Under the pieces are notes generated by a model. The model did no database searches. It saw nothing but the letters and a program-made list of their open reading frames with translations, and was not told where the DNA came from. 64,000 nt of DNA from Pseudomonadota bacterium (lineage in GTDB: Bacteria > Campylobacterota > Campylobacteria > Campylobacterales > Sulfurospirillaceae): contig JAGDMU010000008.1 in the NCBI GenBank assembly GCA_017860615.1, positions 1 through 64,000 on the forward strand. The letters are read 5' to 3'. The position numbers and the translations under genes are program-made. Positions within the stretch are counted from its first letter, which is position 1. Each line of letters begins with the position of its first letter. Below are positions 1-8,204 of this stretch, piece after piece.

Positions 1-65
1 GCCCCAGAAACCAAACAAATAAATACAAATAATCCTGTTGTGAGTTGTTTACGCATCATCTTCAT
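1..65 (-). CDS. Start of an exported protein, probable MccB-like peptidyl-prolyl isomerase (partial)
   Basis: Only the first 21 or so codons lie in the window; the gene runs off the left edge. The visible translation is MKMMRKQLTTG followed by a hydrophobic run, which reads as a Sec signal peptide. AAAGG precedes the ATG at 65; further in-frame ATGs at 59 and 56 could also be used. It lies 72 bases downstream of mccA on the same strand. In Wolinella, mccA is followed by mccB, a periplasmic peptidyl-prolyl cis-trans isomerase needed for the cytochrome, so position suggests mccB. The visible residues alone cannot confirm this. Confidence 0.45.
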   Translation of the reverse strand, partial: MKMMRKQLTTGLFVFICLVSG

Positions 66-68
66 ACC

Positions 69-80
69 TTTACATGTAAA
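69..80. repeat. Recurrent intergenic palindrome TTTACATGTAAA, copy 1
   Basis: Perfect 12-bp palindrome four bases upstream of the mccB-like start codon; its AAA end runs into the AAAGG ribosome-binding site. Other copies lie at 6869-6880, 25107-25118, 45081-45092 and (10 bp core) 59311-59320, all between minus-strand genes. Confidence 0.6.
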
Positions 81-83
81 ATG

Positions 84-112
84 AAGTGAGCTATGAAATC
101 CATAGCTCACTT
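84..112 (-). other. Intercistronic hairpin between mccA and mccB-like gene
   Basis: Perfect 12-bp inverted repeat (AAGTGAGCTATG / CATAGCTCACTT) with a 5-base loop, 26 bases downstream of the mccA stop. There is no long T tract on the minus strand, so it looks more like an mRNA-stabilising or partially terminating hairpin than a full terminator. Such an element could keep the abundant cytochrome mRNA above that of the downstream genes; this role is inferred. Confidence 0.55.
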
Positions 113-137
113 TAACGTCGCATTTTTGGTGCAACAC

Positions 138-2207
138 CTATTTGAGGTTTTTGTTCACCACACGTTGCGCTTCATTGATATACTCAATCGAAGCATCAAG
201 TCTTTGTTTGGTGTACTTAAATCCGTGCATACCCCATGAACCATCTTTTTCGACAAGATCAACCGCTTGTTGCGCTTTTTCGATCAACTCGTACACTCTG
301 GTTTTATCCGTTGGAGCGAGTTTTTTGACTTCAAGGAGCGAGTAAAGTCCTTGGATGCCCACTTTCACCTGTGTAAGTTTCTCTTTCACAGGTGTTTGCC
401 ATCCCATAACTTCATCGTATGCTTGTTTTTGATCTTTGAAGTGAAGTGTCTCTTTGAGTTCTGAAACAACAGGACTGTGACACCCTTTTGCCTCGACTTG
501 CTCTTTATCTGCCCATGTTGTACGTGCACATGACCACATAAGATCAACAAAGTTACGTCCTTCATCATTTCGCTCAAAATGCCAATCTTTAGCATCTCTT
601 GGACCTGTCGCATTAGACCCTGGAACCAAAGATTTACGTTTTGGATCCACATCGATTTTCCAGATGTGTGAACGTCTTTGGGTATCCATACCCGCTTGGT
701 CTTGGAACTGAACCGCATACCAGTTTTCACAACTCATCATAAATGGCATATGACAGGTTTGGCATGAATTTTTACTGTGCGTATCGGATTTTGACTGGAT
801 ATACGCTTGCTCTTTATGACAATCCGCACACTCTTTTTTGAGTTTTGGTTTGGTATAGAGTGAGCTTAAATAACCTTGATTTGCATTGTAATTGGTACCT
901 TTGAGGTCTTTTTCGCCCGTTACAGGTCCTGTTACATCATGAGGATCATGGCAGGTTGCACAACGCATCCCTTTTTCATAGTGTGCTGTAAAGTAGGTTT
1001 GTGAACCTTCACTACCGCAGCCTGGTCCCATGGATTTGAATTTTGAACTGAGTGCAAGGTCTGGCTTACCGATATTTGCTGGATTTTTAGCCAAATCTGG
1101 ACTGTAGTTAAAGCGTTGGTGACAGCGTTCACAGTTAGAGATGAGAAGACCCGAACCACCCTCTAAGTGACCACCTGCACCATGACACTCTTCACACGAA
1201 ACACCTTTAGAGATGGTGTGTTTTTGAAGCTCTTTGGCATTACCAAGGGCAGAGTAGAACTCGTTTTGGTTTTTAAAATCAAACTTCCAAGGATGGCACA
1301 CTTCACAGTAAGAAGATCCCGCTTGGAAATCCATTGATTTTTTGTATTTCGCCGCATACGATGCTAAACCTCTGACATAGCCACCATTATCACCATAGTC
1401 CGCTAACGTTACAGGAAAATCAGGAATCCATTTTTTGATTTTCTTTGCCACTTCAGGGGTGAGGTTAAGTGCCCATGTTCTTTGCCATTGGTTTGCACCT
1501 GCTGTAATTTGACCCGTACCATTTTTAAGAAGTCCGCCTTCTACATGGTAGGTTCCACGAAGTAACCATGCATCCAAAAAGCCTAATTTTGTTCTAACAT
1601 GTCCTATAGTACAATAGATCACATCAGGGGTAATTCCTTTAGGAAGAATAGACGCTGTATCTTTGTCAAACACAGGATCGGTCAAGTTGTTGTTAAACTC
1701 TGGATGTTCTCCTGGGAACCTGATTGTTGTTGAGTGTCGCGACCTGCTCCAAGTCTCATATTGCGCAGGGTGACACTCACCGCATTTTTCGGGTCCAATG
1801 AATTTATTGGGGTATTGAAGCGTTGAGCTTCTTGCAACCCTGTACATCATTGCACTTATACCTTCACCATTACTTCGTTTACTTGCTTTAGACAAGTCTT
1901 TACCATGACCCTCCGCTATAAACTCTTTACCGCGATCTGCCACATGCATTTCACCGACCGTTTTACCACCGTACTTGGTAAAAATAGGGTGATTTTTAAA
2001 GAGCCAGTCATACATCACTTGCTCTTCGACTATGTAGTCTTGCAAGGAAATAACGCCTCTACTCTCCTTAGTTCCCTTCGGATTAGCGATGATTCCCCTT
2101 GCCTCCTTAGTCATTTGCATCCCCTCCATTCCTTCGGCGTTTAGACCAATGGAAAAGAGATTGATACACATGAATAAACCAAGTAACACTTTGTCCCAAT
2201 TTTTCAT
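138..2207 (-). CDS. mccA: Octahaem cytochrome c sulfite reductase MccA
   Basis: Periplasmic respiratory enzyme that reduces sulfite to sulfide with six electrons. The 689-residue protein has an N-terminal signal peptide, seven CXXCH sites (Cys at about 142, 301, 338, 359, 416, 460, 482) and one CX15CH site (Cys560 to His577). That CX15CH site is the hallmark of MccA and binds the active-site haem. Two extra cysteines, C397 (in GCGSEG) and C493 (in SCENW), sit almost exactly where the Wolinella enzyme has its two Cu(I) ligands. The start has a strong GGAGG site. A two-component system lies directly upstream and an mccB-like gene downstream, as expected for an mcc cluster. The family assignment is secure from the haem pattern; activity is inferred. 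Confidence 0.95.
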   Translation of the reverse strand: MKNWDKVLLGLFMCINLFSIGLNAEGMEGMQMTKEARGIIANPKGTKESRGVISLQDYIVEEQVMYDWLFKNHPIFTKYGGKTVGEMHVADRGKEFIAEGHGKDLSKASKRSNGEGISAMMYRVARSSTLQYPNKFIGPEKCGECHPAQYETWSRSRHSTTIRFPGEHPEFNNNLTDPVFDKDTASILPKGITPDVIYCTIGHVRTKLGFLDAWLLRGTYHVEGGLLKNGTGQITAGANQWQRTWALNLTPEVAKKIKKWIPDFPVTLADYGDNGGYVRGLASYAAKYKKSMDFQAGSSYCEVCHPWKFDFKNQNEFYSALGNAKELQKHTISKGVSCEECHGAGGHLEGGSGLLISNCERCHQRFNYSPDLAKNPANIGKPDLALSSKFKSMGPGCGSEGSQTYFTAHYEKGMRCATCHDPHDVTGPVTGEKDLKGTNYNANQGYLSSLYTKPKLKKECADCHKEQAYIQSKSDTHSKNSCQTCHMPFMMSCENWYAVQFQDQAGMDTQRRSHIWKIDVDPKRKSLVPGSNATGPRDAKDWHFERNDEGRNFVDLMWSCARTTWADKEQVEAKGCHSPVVSELKETLHFKDQKQAYDEVMGWQTPVKEKLTQVKVGIQGLYSLLEVKKLAPTDKTRVYELIEKAQQAVDLVEKDGSWGMHGFKYTKQRLDASIEYINEAQRVVNKNLK

Positions 2208-2348
2208 GTTTCCTCCTTTGAAAAATTGAACCTCACATCATTGACGCTTTTTCATGGGCATAAAAAAACATCCATCATGAGAGATCAACCAGCACGAATG
2301 CCTCATTGGAAATACTATCAGGAAAAAAGGGGGGAAAAGGGGGAAGTA

Positions 2349-2365
2349 TTAAATTAGTGTTAAAT
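2349..2365 (-). promoter_or_regulatory. Direct-repeat regulatory site upstream of mccA
   Basis: TTAAATTAGTGTTAAAT on the plus strand: two TTAAAT half-sites 11 bp apart. The same pattern (TTAAATnnGTGTTAAAT) occurs in front of the copper TonB receptor (10721-10737) and in front of exbB (12231-12247). Here it sits about 140 bp upstream of the mccA start, just past the mccS stop. Half-sites spaced by one helical turn are typical of OmpR/PhoB-type regulators; the neighbouring MccR-like protein is the obvious candidate. No -10 box is visible at the spacing seen in the other two promoters. Confidence 0.45.
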
Positions 2366-2372
2366 ATAAAAG

Positions 2373-3788
2373 TTAAAAGATAATCGTAAAGATAACGCCA
2401 TCATCGCTGTTTTCAACACGCAGTGTCGCACCATTTTTTTCAATAATCATTTTGCTCATATAAAGCCCAAGCCCACTACTAGACTCTTTGGTTGTAAAAT
2501 AAGGATCAAAAATTTTTTCAATAATAGCATCATTGATGCGACCTGCATTGTTTTGCAAGGTAATCACAGGTACGCCATTGTCTAAAAAAGCACAAATCTC
2601 AATCTTTCGCTCTTTAATCTCATGTGCTAAAAAAGCCTCCTTGGCATTGTTCATAATATTAATGAGCACTTGCACGATTTCATTCGCATATCCCAAACGT
2701 GTAAAGTTATTTTGGATATCTATGCGCACATCAATGGCGTATTTTTCCAACGATGCACTCAGAAGCTTTTGCGCCCTAAAAATCACTTCTTGCGCGCTAA
2801 ACTCTTTTGCAGAGGTGCTGGGCATGAAAAAGTTTTTAAAATCATCAATGGTGCTTGACATAAACGAGAGCTGTTCGTTCGCCTCTTTGATCTTTTGTGT
2901 TAACTTCTCTTTCGTGAGTTTATCTTTGTCACTGTGCAGTTCAAGATTGATCAAAATGGCGCCTACTTGCGCCAAAGGTTGCCGCCATTGATGCGAAATA
3001 TTGCCGATCATCTCGCCCATCGATGCCAAACGGTTTTGGCTCATCATCAGCATCGTGGTTTTCTCTTTAAGGCGTTGTTCGTTTCTGTAAATTTTATAGA
3101 TAAACAAAATAAAAATAACAAACACAATAAACATGACCGTTCCGCCCACTACAAACTCATTGATGTGGTAGGTTAAGATGCTGTATACTGGGATTTTAAA
3201 CGTTATCATAGCGATGACATCGCCTACTTTACTCTGAAAATCAGGAATCGTATGGTACTGCTCTATCATACGTTTAGGAGCACTGTTCATTGTGTGACAC
3301 TCTAAACAAGAGGGATGAGAGTTATGAATAGGCAGTCCCACAAAAAAGTAAGGCTTGTTGTTCTCTTTAATAATTTGCGAATACTCTTGGTATTTTCCCT
3401 CTTTAAAATCATCCAAAATCTCATTTTCAAAGCCATTACCCTCATGATCGGGATTCAAAGGATTTGTCGCAATGAGTTTATAGTCATAGTTTATATTTTT
3501 TTTAGCCCGTTGGATATTGTAGATTTCACGTGTAATATACGAAGATGAGAGCAATTTAGGATCAAAAAAATCTGCCGCCAAAAGTTTTTTTTCTTTCAAC
3601 TCCTCAATCAAAGGTCGCTGAACGGTTGAAACATAATCGCGAATCGCATTCATCGTATCTAAAATAAAAATCGCCTCTTGTCTGGCATCTTTCATGGCAA
3701 GTTCACGGTAAAAATTAAAAAAAAGCAGTGTAATGACCGCATAAAGCATCACAAAAAGGGCTACGATGATTTTAAAACTATATTTCAC
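2373..3788 (-). CDS. mccS: Haem-c-binding sensor histidine kinase (MccS-like)
   Basis: Membrane sensor kinase of 471 residues. TM1 is at about 5-27; the periplasmic domain resembles DUF3365/Tll0287 sensors and carries one CXXCH site (Cys161-His165, CLECH). TM2 is at about 211-235. The cytoplasmic kinase has the H-box ISHQWRQP (phospho-His about 266), an N-box (INIMNNAKEA) and a G-box (GLGLYM). It overlaps the upstream response regulator by 11 bp and is followed by mccA. In Wolinella a two-component pair, MccRS, controls the mcc operon, so this is probably its sulfite-responsive sensor. The ligand cannot be read from sequence. Confidence 0.8.
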   Translation of the reverse strand: MKYSFKIIVALFVMLYAVITLLFFNFYRELAMKDARQEAIFILDTMNAIRDYVSTVQRPLIEELKEKKLLAADFFDPKLLSSSYITREIYNIQRAKKNINYDYKLIATNPLNPDHEGNGFENEILDDFKEGKYQEYSQIIKENNKPYFFVGLPIHNSHPSCLECHTMNSAPKRMIEQYHTIPDFQSKVGDVIAMITFKIPVYSILTYHINEFVVGGTVMFIVFVIFILFIYKIYRNEQRLKEKTTMLMMSQNRLASMGEMIGNISHQWRQPLAQVGAILINLELHSDKDKLTKEKLTQKIKEANEQLSFMSSTIDDFKNFFMPSTSAKEFSAQEVIFRAQKLLSASLEKYAIDVRIDIQNNFTRLGYANEIVQVLINIMNNAKEAFLAHEIKERKIEICAFLDNGVPVITLQNNAGRINDAIIEKIFDPYFTTKESSSGLGLYMSKMIIEKNGATLRVENSDDGVIFTIIF

Positions 3789-4470
3789 ACACGTACCCTA
3801 CGCCGTAAAGGTTTTTGATAAAATTGTTATCGATTTTTTTACGAAGCTCTTTAACAATCGACTTTAGGGCTTCCTTGCTCGGCTGTTCAAACTCCCACAT
3901 ATAATCAAAAAGCTGCTCATACGTAACCGTTTGATTGGGGCGTTTTAAAAAATACTCTAAAAGCCTGCTCTCACTTTTAGAGAGGTGAACCAATTCACCT
4001 TCTTGGTGGCAAATCGTTTTTTTACAAAAGTCATATTTACATACAGGGGTCACTTGAAACATTGGCATATGCCCAATAAGCTCCATCGCAACATCTTCCA
4101 AGGCTTTAATGAGGGTGTTTTTGTCATAAGGTTTGACCAAATAGCGGGTTATTTTAAGCTCAACTGCTCGCCACAAGTATTCTTGTTCGGTGTGAGCAGA
4201 GAGGATGATGATGGGAATTTTTTTATCAAACTCACGGATTTTCTTTACCACTTCAAGCCCATCCATGTGCGGAATGGAGATGTCTAGCATTAAAACATCA
4301 TACAGATTGCTTTTGGCTTCATCTAACGCTTCTATGCCATCTTTGACACCCACAACTTTGCCAAAAAAAAGCTCTAATGACTCCATAATATTGTTTAAAA
4401 TACAGGCTTCATCTTCCACACAGAGTACTTTTTTATTGGAAAGAACATCTAAAAGATTGCATTCACTCAT
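3778..4470 (-). CDS. mccR: OmpR-family response regulator (MccR-like)
   Basis: Receiver domain at residues about 13-125 with acidic pocket (VEDE), phospho-acceptor D63 (MLDISIPHMDG) and the conserved K113 (LVKPYD), then a C-terminal winged-helix domain (about 155-230). Between them is an unusual cysteine cluster, C144-X4-C149-X4-C154-H, which could respond to metal or redox state. The 11-bp overlap with the kinase gene shows co-expression. It probably binds 11-bp-phased direct repeats such as those at 2349-2365, 10721-10737 and 12231-12247; that link is inference. Confidence 0.8.
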   Translation of the reverse strand: MSECNLLDVLSNKKVLCVEDEACILNNIMESLELFFGKVVGVKDGIEALDEAKSNLYDVLMLDISIPHMDGLEVVKKIREFDKKIPIIILSAHTEQEYLWRAVELKITRYLVKPYDKNTLIKALEDVAMELIGHMPMFQVTPVCKYDFCKKTICHQEGELVHLSKSESRLLEYFLKRPNQTVTYEQLFDYMWEFEQPSKEALKSIVKELRKKIDNNFIKNLYGVGYVCEI

Positions 4471-4637
4471 ATTTTTTTAACCCTATTTCATTAAATTTAA
4501 CGCTTCTTCGTGAATAGAATAACGCATCAAACCTTATAAAATTATTTTCTAAGTAATTCATAAGTTTTAAAAAACTCCCTATGTTATCTTGCGTTTATAA
4601 GCTGTTTTAAAGAGCCAACTCTCTACGTTAGATAGAG

Positions 4638-4733
4638 CCATTTTCTTGCTTTTCAGTACCACTTCTAATAATATCAACTCCGTATTTATCGCGTAGTTGG
4701 GTGGGTGTTATAAAGTTGGAGACAACGAGGCTA
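4638..4733 (-). pseudogene. Remnant of a Y-family DNA polymerase 3' end
   Basis: Translated on the minus strand this gives SNFITPTQ joined directly to LRDKYGVDIIRSGTEKQEN. Both pieces match the C-terminus of the intact polymerase at 5563-6858, but the 25 or so residues between TPTQ and LRDKYG are missing. Nucleotide identity is only moderate, so this is an old paralogous fragment rather than a recent duplication. The rest of 4471-4856 (386 bases between mccR and the next gene) is AT-rich and shows no other supportable gene. Confidence 0.7.
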
Positions 4734-4836
4734 CAAATAAGAATTAAGGGGTTAAGTTACATGAACAGAAGAAAATAAGACATAAGTACATGCTACTTTG
4801 CTTTTACATGTGATTTATTGCTTCATTTCATTAAAG

Positions 4837-4850
4837 TAGCCTGTCCCTAT
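4837..4850. repeat. Short inverted repeat flanking the 4857-5441 gene (left arm)
   Basis: TAGCCTGTCCCTAT here matches the reverse complement of 5470-5483 (TAGCCTGTCCCCAT) at 13 of 14 positions. The two arms bracket the secreted-protein gene almost exactly. They may be boundaries of a mobile or recombined segment; no transposase is present. Confidence 0.4.
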
Positions 4851-4856
4851 GCTCCT

Positions 4857-5441
4857 TTAAGCTTTGTTTTTATAGATACGAATAATAAAATTGACTTTTC
4901 TACCCATCATTTCAGGAAATGCTTCAATATTTTCGATGCGAAAGATATGTCTGCCTTTATCTAAAGAGATAATCGCAATGCCTCTTGTGTATAATCCAGG
5001 GCTATCGCCTTTAGTCATGTAGAGATTATCTGCAATTAGCTTCTTCGTATTGTCTTTATTGATTTGATGTATCGTTACTTTGATAGGAGCAATGGTTCCA
5101 TCGCAATCATACGTTTCATCGATTAAATCGCCTAAGTTTCGCTTTGCTAGTTCATAATCTCCAAATCTCAACTTTTTTCCATCATGCAAGCTATAACTGT
5201 TAAACCCTAGGAATTTTTCTATTTTTCTAGCATCGAATCCGCGATCATGAACTTCAAACTCTAAAAATAAATAATAAGCCCACGCTTCCTCTATCTTCAC
5301 TTCCTTTTCCACCACACTTCCTGCTTGACTGAGGTCAATAGGAATACTAATGGGGTCGGGGTTGCTTCCAAAAAGCAAACTCAACCAACCTGCATGTAAA
5401 AAACTCAGTAGTGCCATGGTGATTACTCCTATTTTTAGCAT
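4857..5441 (-). CDS. Exported protein of unknown function
   Basis: A 194-residue protein with a short N-terminal hydrophobic segment (residues 1-17, ending near LHAGW) that looks like a Sec signal. The body has no transmembrane segment. The pattern of a start motif ISIPIDLSQAGS, central acidic and aromatic segments and a final RHIFRIEN strand gives a beta-rich impression and is loosely like the DUF5625 group; that assignment is weak. The gene lies between a polymerase gene fragment and the intact polymerase gene, and is bracketed by 14-bp inverted repeats, which suggests an inserted cassette. No function is proposed. Confidence 0.6.
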   Translation of the reverse strand: MLKIGVITMALLSFLHAGWLSLLFGSNPDPISIPIDLSQAGSVVEKEVKIEEAWAYYLFLEFEVHDRGFDARKIEKFLGFNSYSLHDGKKLRFGDYELAKRNLGDLIDETYDCDGTIAPIKVTIHQINKDNTKKLIADNLYMTKGDSPGLYTRGIAIISLDKGRHIFRIENIEAFPEMMGRKVNFIIRIYKNKA

Positions 5442-5562
5442 TTGCGTTCCTTTGCAAGAAATAAAGTAAATGGGGACAGGCTATTTTTCACTTTGCAGTA
5501 AGCATTTTAACAAAAGTGTGTCACAGTTTACGTCACAAAAAATATTTTTAGACTTAATTTGA

Positions 5563-6858
5563 CTATTTGTTTTCTTGTTTCTCTGCACCACTTCGGATGA
5601 TATCCACACCATATTTATCACGCAGTTTGGTCAGTTTATCAGACAAGCGTTTGGATTTTTCATCATCTTCTGCATGTAAAAGCGAAAAGGTCTTGGTTTG
5701 GGTTGGGGTTATAAAATTTGAGACGGCAAGGCTGAGATAATGAATGCCATAATGCGGATGTGAATCGAGTGTTTTAAAACTCTGTACCACCCATTCTCGG
5801 TACATAATTTCGCTAAAAGAGCGGTCAATCGTTTGTGAAACTTTAGACGAAATGCCGTTTTCGTATTTAATAGCGAAAAAATAAGTCGTAGGATGCAGAT
5901 CAAGTTTAGCAATGGTATAAGAGAGATGACGTGAGAGGATGATGGTGCGGCGTAGTACCTCATCGCGGTTTGTGATGACATGAAAATTACGTGAAATGCC
6001 GATGGAACGGCGATCTCGTTTGGCGATTACTGGCTCATTATCGACCCCGCTGATGCGCAAGAGCAAATCTTTTCCGATGGTTCCCCAACCTGAGACAAGT
6101 TTTTGGTGTTTTAACACTTCACCCAAAGTTTCAATGCCATAACTGGCAAATTTTTTCTGAAGCACACGCCCGATACCAGGAAAACTTGCAATGGGCATGG
6201 AGGAGATGAAAGCCAGAATCTCATTTTGAGGGACAAGGGTTAGTCCATAAGGTTTGCGAAAATCGGTGGCAAGCTTTGCGATCCATTTAGAACTGGAGGC
6301 ACCAATAGAGATGGGAAGATCAAACGTTTCTAAAATCTCTTTTTGCAAAGAAGCCATAAACGCATACGTATCTTCTTCTTTGATCCAGCCTTTCAGATCA
6401 CCCCAAAACTCATCGATGCTGTACTGCTCTAAGATGGGAATTTTGGTCTGTAAAAAAGCTTTGAGTTTGGTGGAAAGCAGTTGGTAAAAAAGATGATCAC
6501 TGGGGACAATCCGTAGCTTTGGGCACATAGCAAGCGCATCACGAAGAGACGTTCCTGTTTTAATGCCATACTTCTTTGCTTCGTAACTCTTAGCAATCAC
6601 GATGCCATGCACCCTACCTCGCTCATCTAGAAACTCTTTTTTCCATGCATTCTTGTCAAACCCATTAAATACTTTTTTGTGCTGCATCAGCCCATTAAAA
6701 CCGCCCACCGATTCGGTCATCATGCTCTCACTGTCTTGCGTACTAAAGATTTTGGTATCACCGCTTTTGCATACAACAACGGGACAATCCCTTAGTTCAG
6801 GGCTTCTTGTACGCTCCGCCGAGACAAAAAAACAGTCTAAATCCAGATGAATAATCAC
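5563..6858 (-). CDS. Y-family (DinB/UmuC-type) DNA polymerase
   Basis: Translesion DNA polymerase of 431 residues. It carries the family motifs in order: the first catalytic motif DLDCFF at residues 5-10, the finger motif KSYEAKKYGIKTG near 90, the catalytic YSIDEFWGD near 145, then helix-hairpin-helix DNA contacts (SMPIASFPGIGRVL, about 220) and a little-finger domain. The insert after residue 45 (ESMMTESVGGFNGLMQHKK) is typical of bacterial DNA polymerase Y proteins rather than E. coli Pol IV. The start is GTG with AAAGGG upstream. A degraded second copy of its 3' end lies at 4638-4733. Confidence 0.88.
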   Translation of the reverse strand: MIIHLDLDCFFVSAERTRSPELRDCPVVVCKSGDTKIFSTQDSESMMTESVGGFNGLMQHKKVFNGFDKNAWKKEFLDERGRVHGIVIAKSYEAKKYGIKTGTSLRDALAMCPKLRIVPSDHLFYQLLSTKLKAFLQTKIPILEQYSIDEFWGDLKGWIKEEDTYAFMASLQKEILETFDLPISIGASSSKWIAKLATDFRKPYGLTLVPQNEILAFISSMPIASFPGIGRVLQKKFASYGIETLGEVLKHQKLVSGWGTIGKDLLLRISGVDNEPVIAKRDRRSIGISRNFHVITNRDEVLRRTIILSRHLSYTIAKLDLHPTTYFFAIKYENGISSKVSQTIDRSFSEIMYREWVVQSFKTLDSHPHYGIHYLSLAVSNFITPTQTKTFSLLHAEDDEKSKRLSDKLTKLRDKYGVDIIRSGAEKQENK

Positions 6859-6868
6859 GCAAACCCTT

Positions 6869-6880
6869 TTTACATGTAAA
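6869..6880. repeat. Recurrent intergenic palindrome TTTACATGTAAA, copy 2
   Basis: Perfect 12-bp palindrome 10 bases upstream of the Y-polymerase GTG start; as in copy 1, its right half leads into the ribosome-binding site (AAAGGG). The remainder of 6859-7196 holds the small RNA candidate described next and the DedA promoter. Confidence 0.6.
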
Positions 6881-7017
6881 GATAAAAACCAGTATAGAGC
6901 AATTTCAAAAAAAGATTGAAAAGTATTTCGTGCTGAAATATGCCTCTTTTTTTCCTGTTCATGTTTTATTTACTTTAGGTTAATAACACGTTTAATCTAT
7001 TCACCTATACTTTCTTT

Positions 7018-7110
7018 ACCAAGACAATTACCTCCTTTTTGTGTAGAACTCAATCACTTTAAAAGATGCACTCAGATTGCCCGGTCTGAGTGCTTATCTT
7101 TGTTTTCTTC
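7018..7110 (+). ncRNA. Candidate small RNA with terminator hairpin
   Basis: A plausible -10 box TATACT (7006-7011) is followed about 60 bases later by a 9-bp stem (GCACTCAGA 7068-7076 / TCTGAGTGC 7085-7093) and a T-rich tail, a typical intrinsic terminator. The predicted transcript contains ACCTCCTTTTT near 7031, complementary to Shine-Dalgarno sequences. The downstream dedA gene has its own -10-like TAGAAT at 7161, so the hairpin is not needed as part of its leader. No known RNA family is recognised. Confidence 0.35.
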
Positions 7111-7196
7111 TTTTTTTCACTTTTTTTTCTTTTCGTAACCAAAAAAACCTCTCTTTTTTGTAGAATACTGCACTTAAATCAACACAAACGGCACAC

Positions 7197-7769
7197 ATGG
7201 AAGCATTTTTTATCGAAAGTATCAAAGAGTATGGCTATGTTATTCTATTTTTCTGGAGCATTTTGGAAGGAGAGAGCGGTTTAGTCATGGCGGGGTTGTT
7301 AAGCCATACAGGCGATATGAACCTCTTTTTAGCTATTTTCATCGCAGGACTGGGCGGTTTTGCAGGCGATCAGCTCTATTTTTACATTGGACGATTTAAC
7401 AAAAACTACGTTTATCGCAATCTCAAACAACAACGACGTAAACTTGCTCTCGCACATCTGCTACTTAAAAAACATGGCTGGCCGATTATTTTTATACAAC
7501 GTTACTTGTACGGACTTCGCACCATCATCCCTATTGCCATTGGGCTTACAGGCTATAGTGCACAAAAATACGCACTGATTAACCTTATTGCAGCATGGTG
7601 TTGGAGCAGTGTGATTATACTTCCTGTATGGTATTTTGGAGATGCTATTTTAGGTGTGATTACGTGGGCAAAAGAGCATTGGTATATTGCACTTCCTTTC
7701 TTGGGCATACTCGTAGCAAGTGCTTATATCTATTTTCAGAACATGACACAAAAAACAAAACGCCTTTAA
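7197..7769 (+). CDS. DedA-family inner-membrane protein
   Basis: A 190-residue integral membrane protein of the DedA/VTT family, which is linked to lipid carrier recycling, membrane integrity and proton-motive force. The family features are visible: EGESGLVMAG near residue 24, the GD(Q)LYFYIGR motif near 60, and the R-Y-x-x-G-L-R segment followed by IPIAIGLTGYS near 105. Several hydrophobic segments follow, the last at about 165-183. A -10-like TAGAAT lies at 7161. Its stop overlaps the end of the convergent zinc-ribbon gene by 4 bases. Confidence 0.85.
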   Translation: MEAFFIESIKEYGYVILFFWSILEGESGLVMAGLLSHTGDMNLFLAIFIAGLGGFAGDQLYFYIGRFNKNYVYRNLKQQRRKLALAHLLLKKHGWPIIFIQRYLYGLRTIIPIAIGLTGYSAQKYALINLIAAWCWSSVIILPVWYFGDAILGVITWAKEHWYIALPFLGILVASAYIYFQNMTQKTKRL

Positions 7770-8116
7770 ACCACTTTTTTTAAAAAGGCACTTCCACAAC
7801 GCGGGCAGTTTCCATCCCATTCCAAAAGATGATTTCCGTGACATTGATGACAGGAAGGTTTTTGCAAAAGCTTAGGAACAAGCAAGGAAGGGTTGTGTTT
7901 ACGCCCTTTGGATACAAAATGTTTTACATGCAACCATAAAACTTTAAGAGCTTGAAGAAAAAGTCGTTTTGGGTGAGGCTTTTCTTGTAAGTGACGGCAC
8001 TCAAGGCAGACCATCCACTTTTTTTGCAAACTCATATGACGATACGTTCGAGCGAGTGTGATATGCTCTGTTTCATAACTACAAAGAGGGCATAACAGAT
8101 AATATTTTGCTTCCAT
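7766..8116 (-). CDS. Zinc-ribbon protein of unknown function
   Basis: A 116-residue protein with four CXXC knuckles in order: CPLC, CLEC, CHQC and CPRC, arranged as two zinc ribbons (N-terminal and C-terminal) separated by a basic helical stretch (RLFLQALKVLWLHVKHFV). The ATG at 8116 is chosen because AAAGGAGA precedes it; an upstream in-frame ATG at 8218 would start inside the terminal repeat of the palindromic element at 8205-8369 and has no ribosome site. Function unknown; a structural or nucleic-acid-binding role is possible. Confidence 0.7.
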   Translation of the reverse strand: MEAKYYLLCPLCSYETEHITLARTYRHMSLQKKWMVCLECRHLQEKPHPKRLFLQALKVLWLHVKHFVSKGRKHNPSLLVPKLLQKPSCHQCHGNHLLEWDGNCPRCGSAFLKKVV

Positions 8117-8204
8117 AAAGTCTCCTTTACAAGCTATCCCTGCTTCTAAAAAGTAGTGTAGCACAAAAAGGTTAAAGCATTTTAAATTCCATAATTTTAT
8201 AAAA

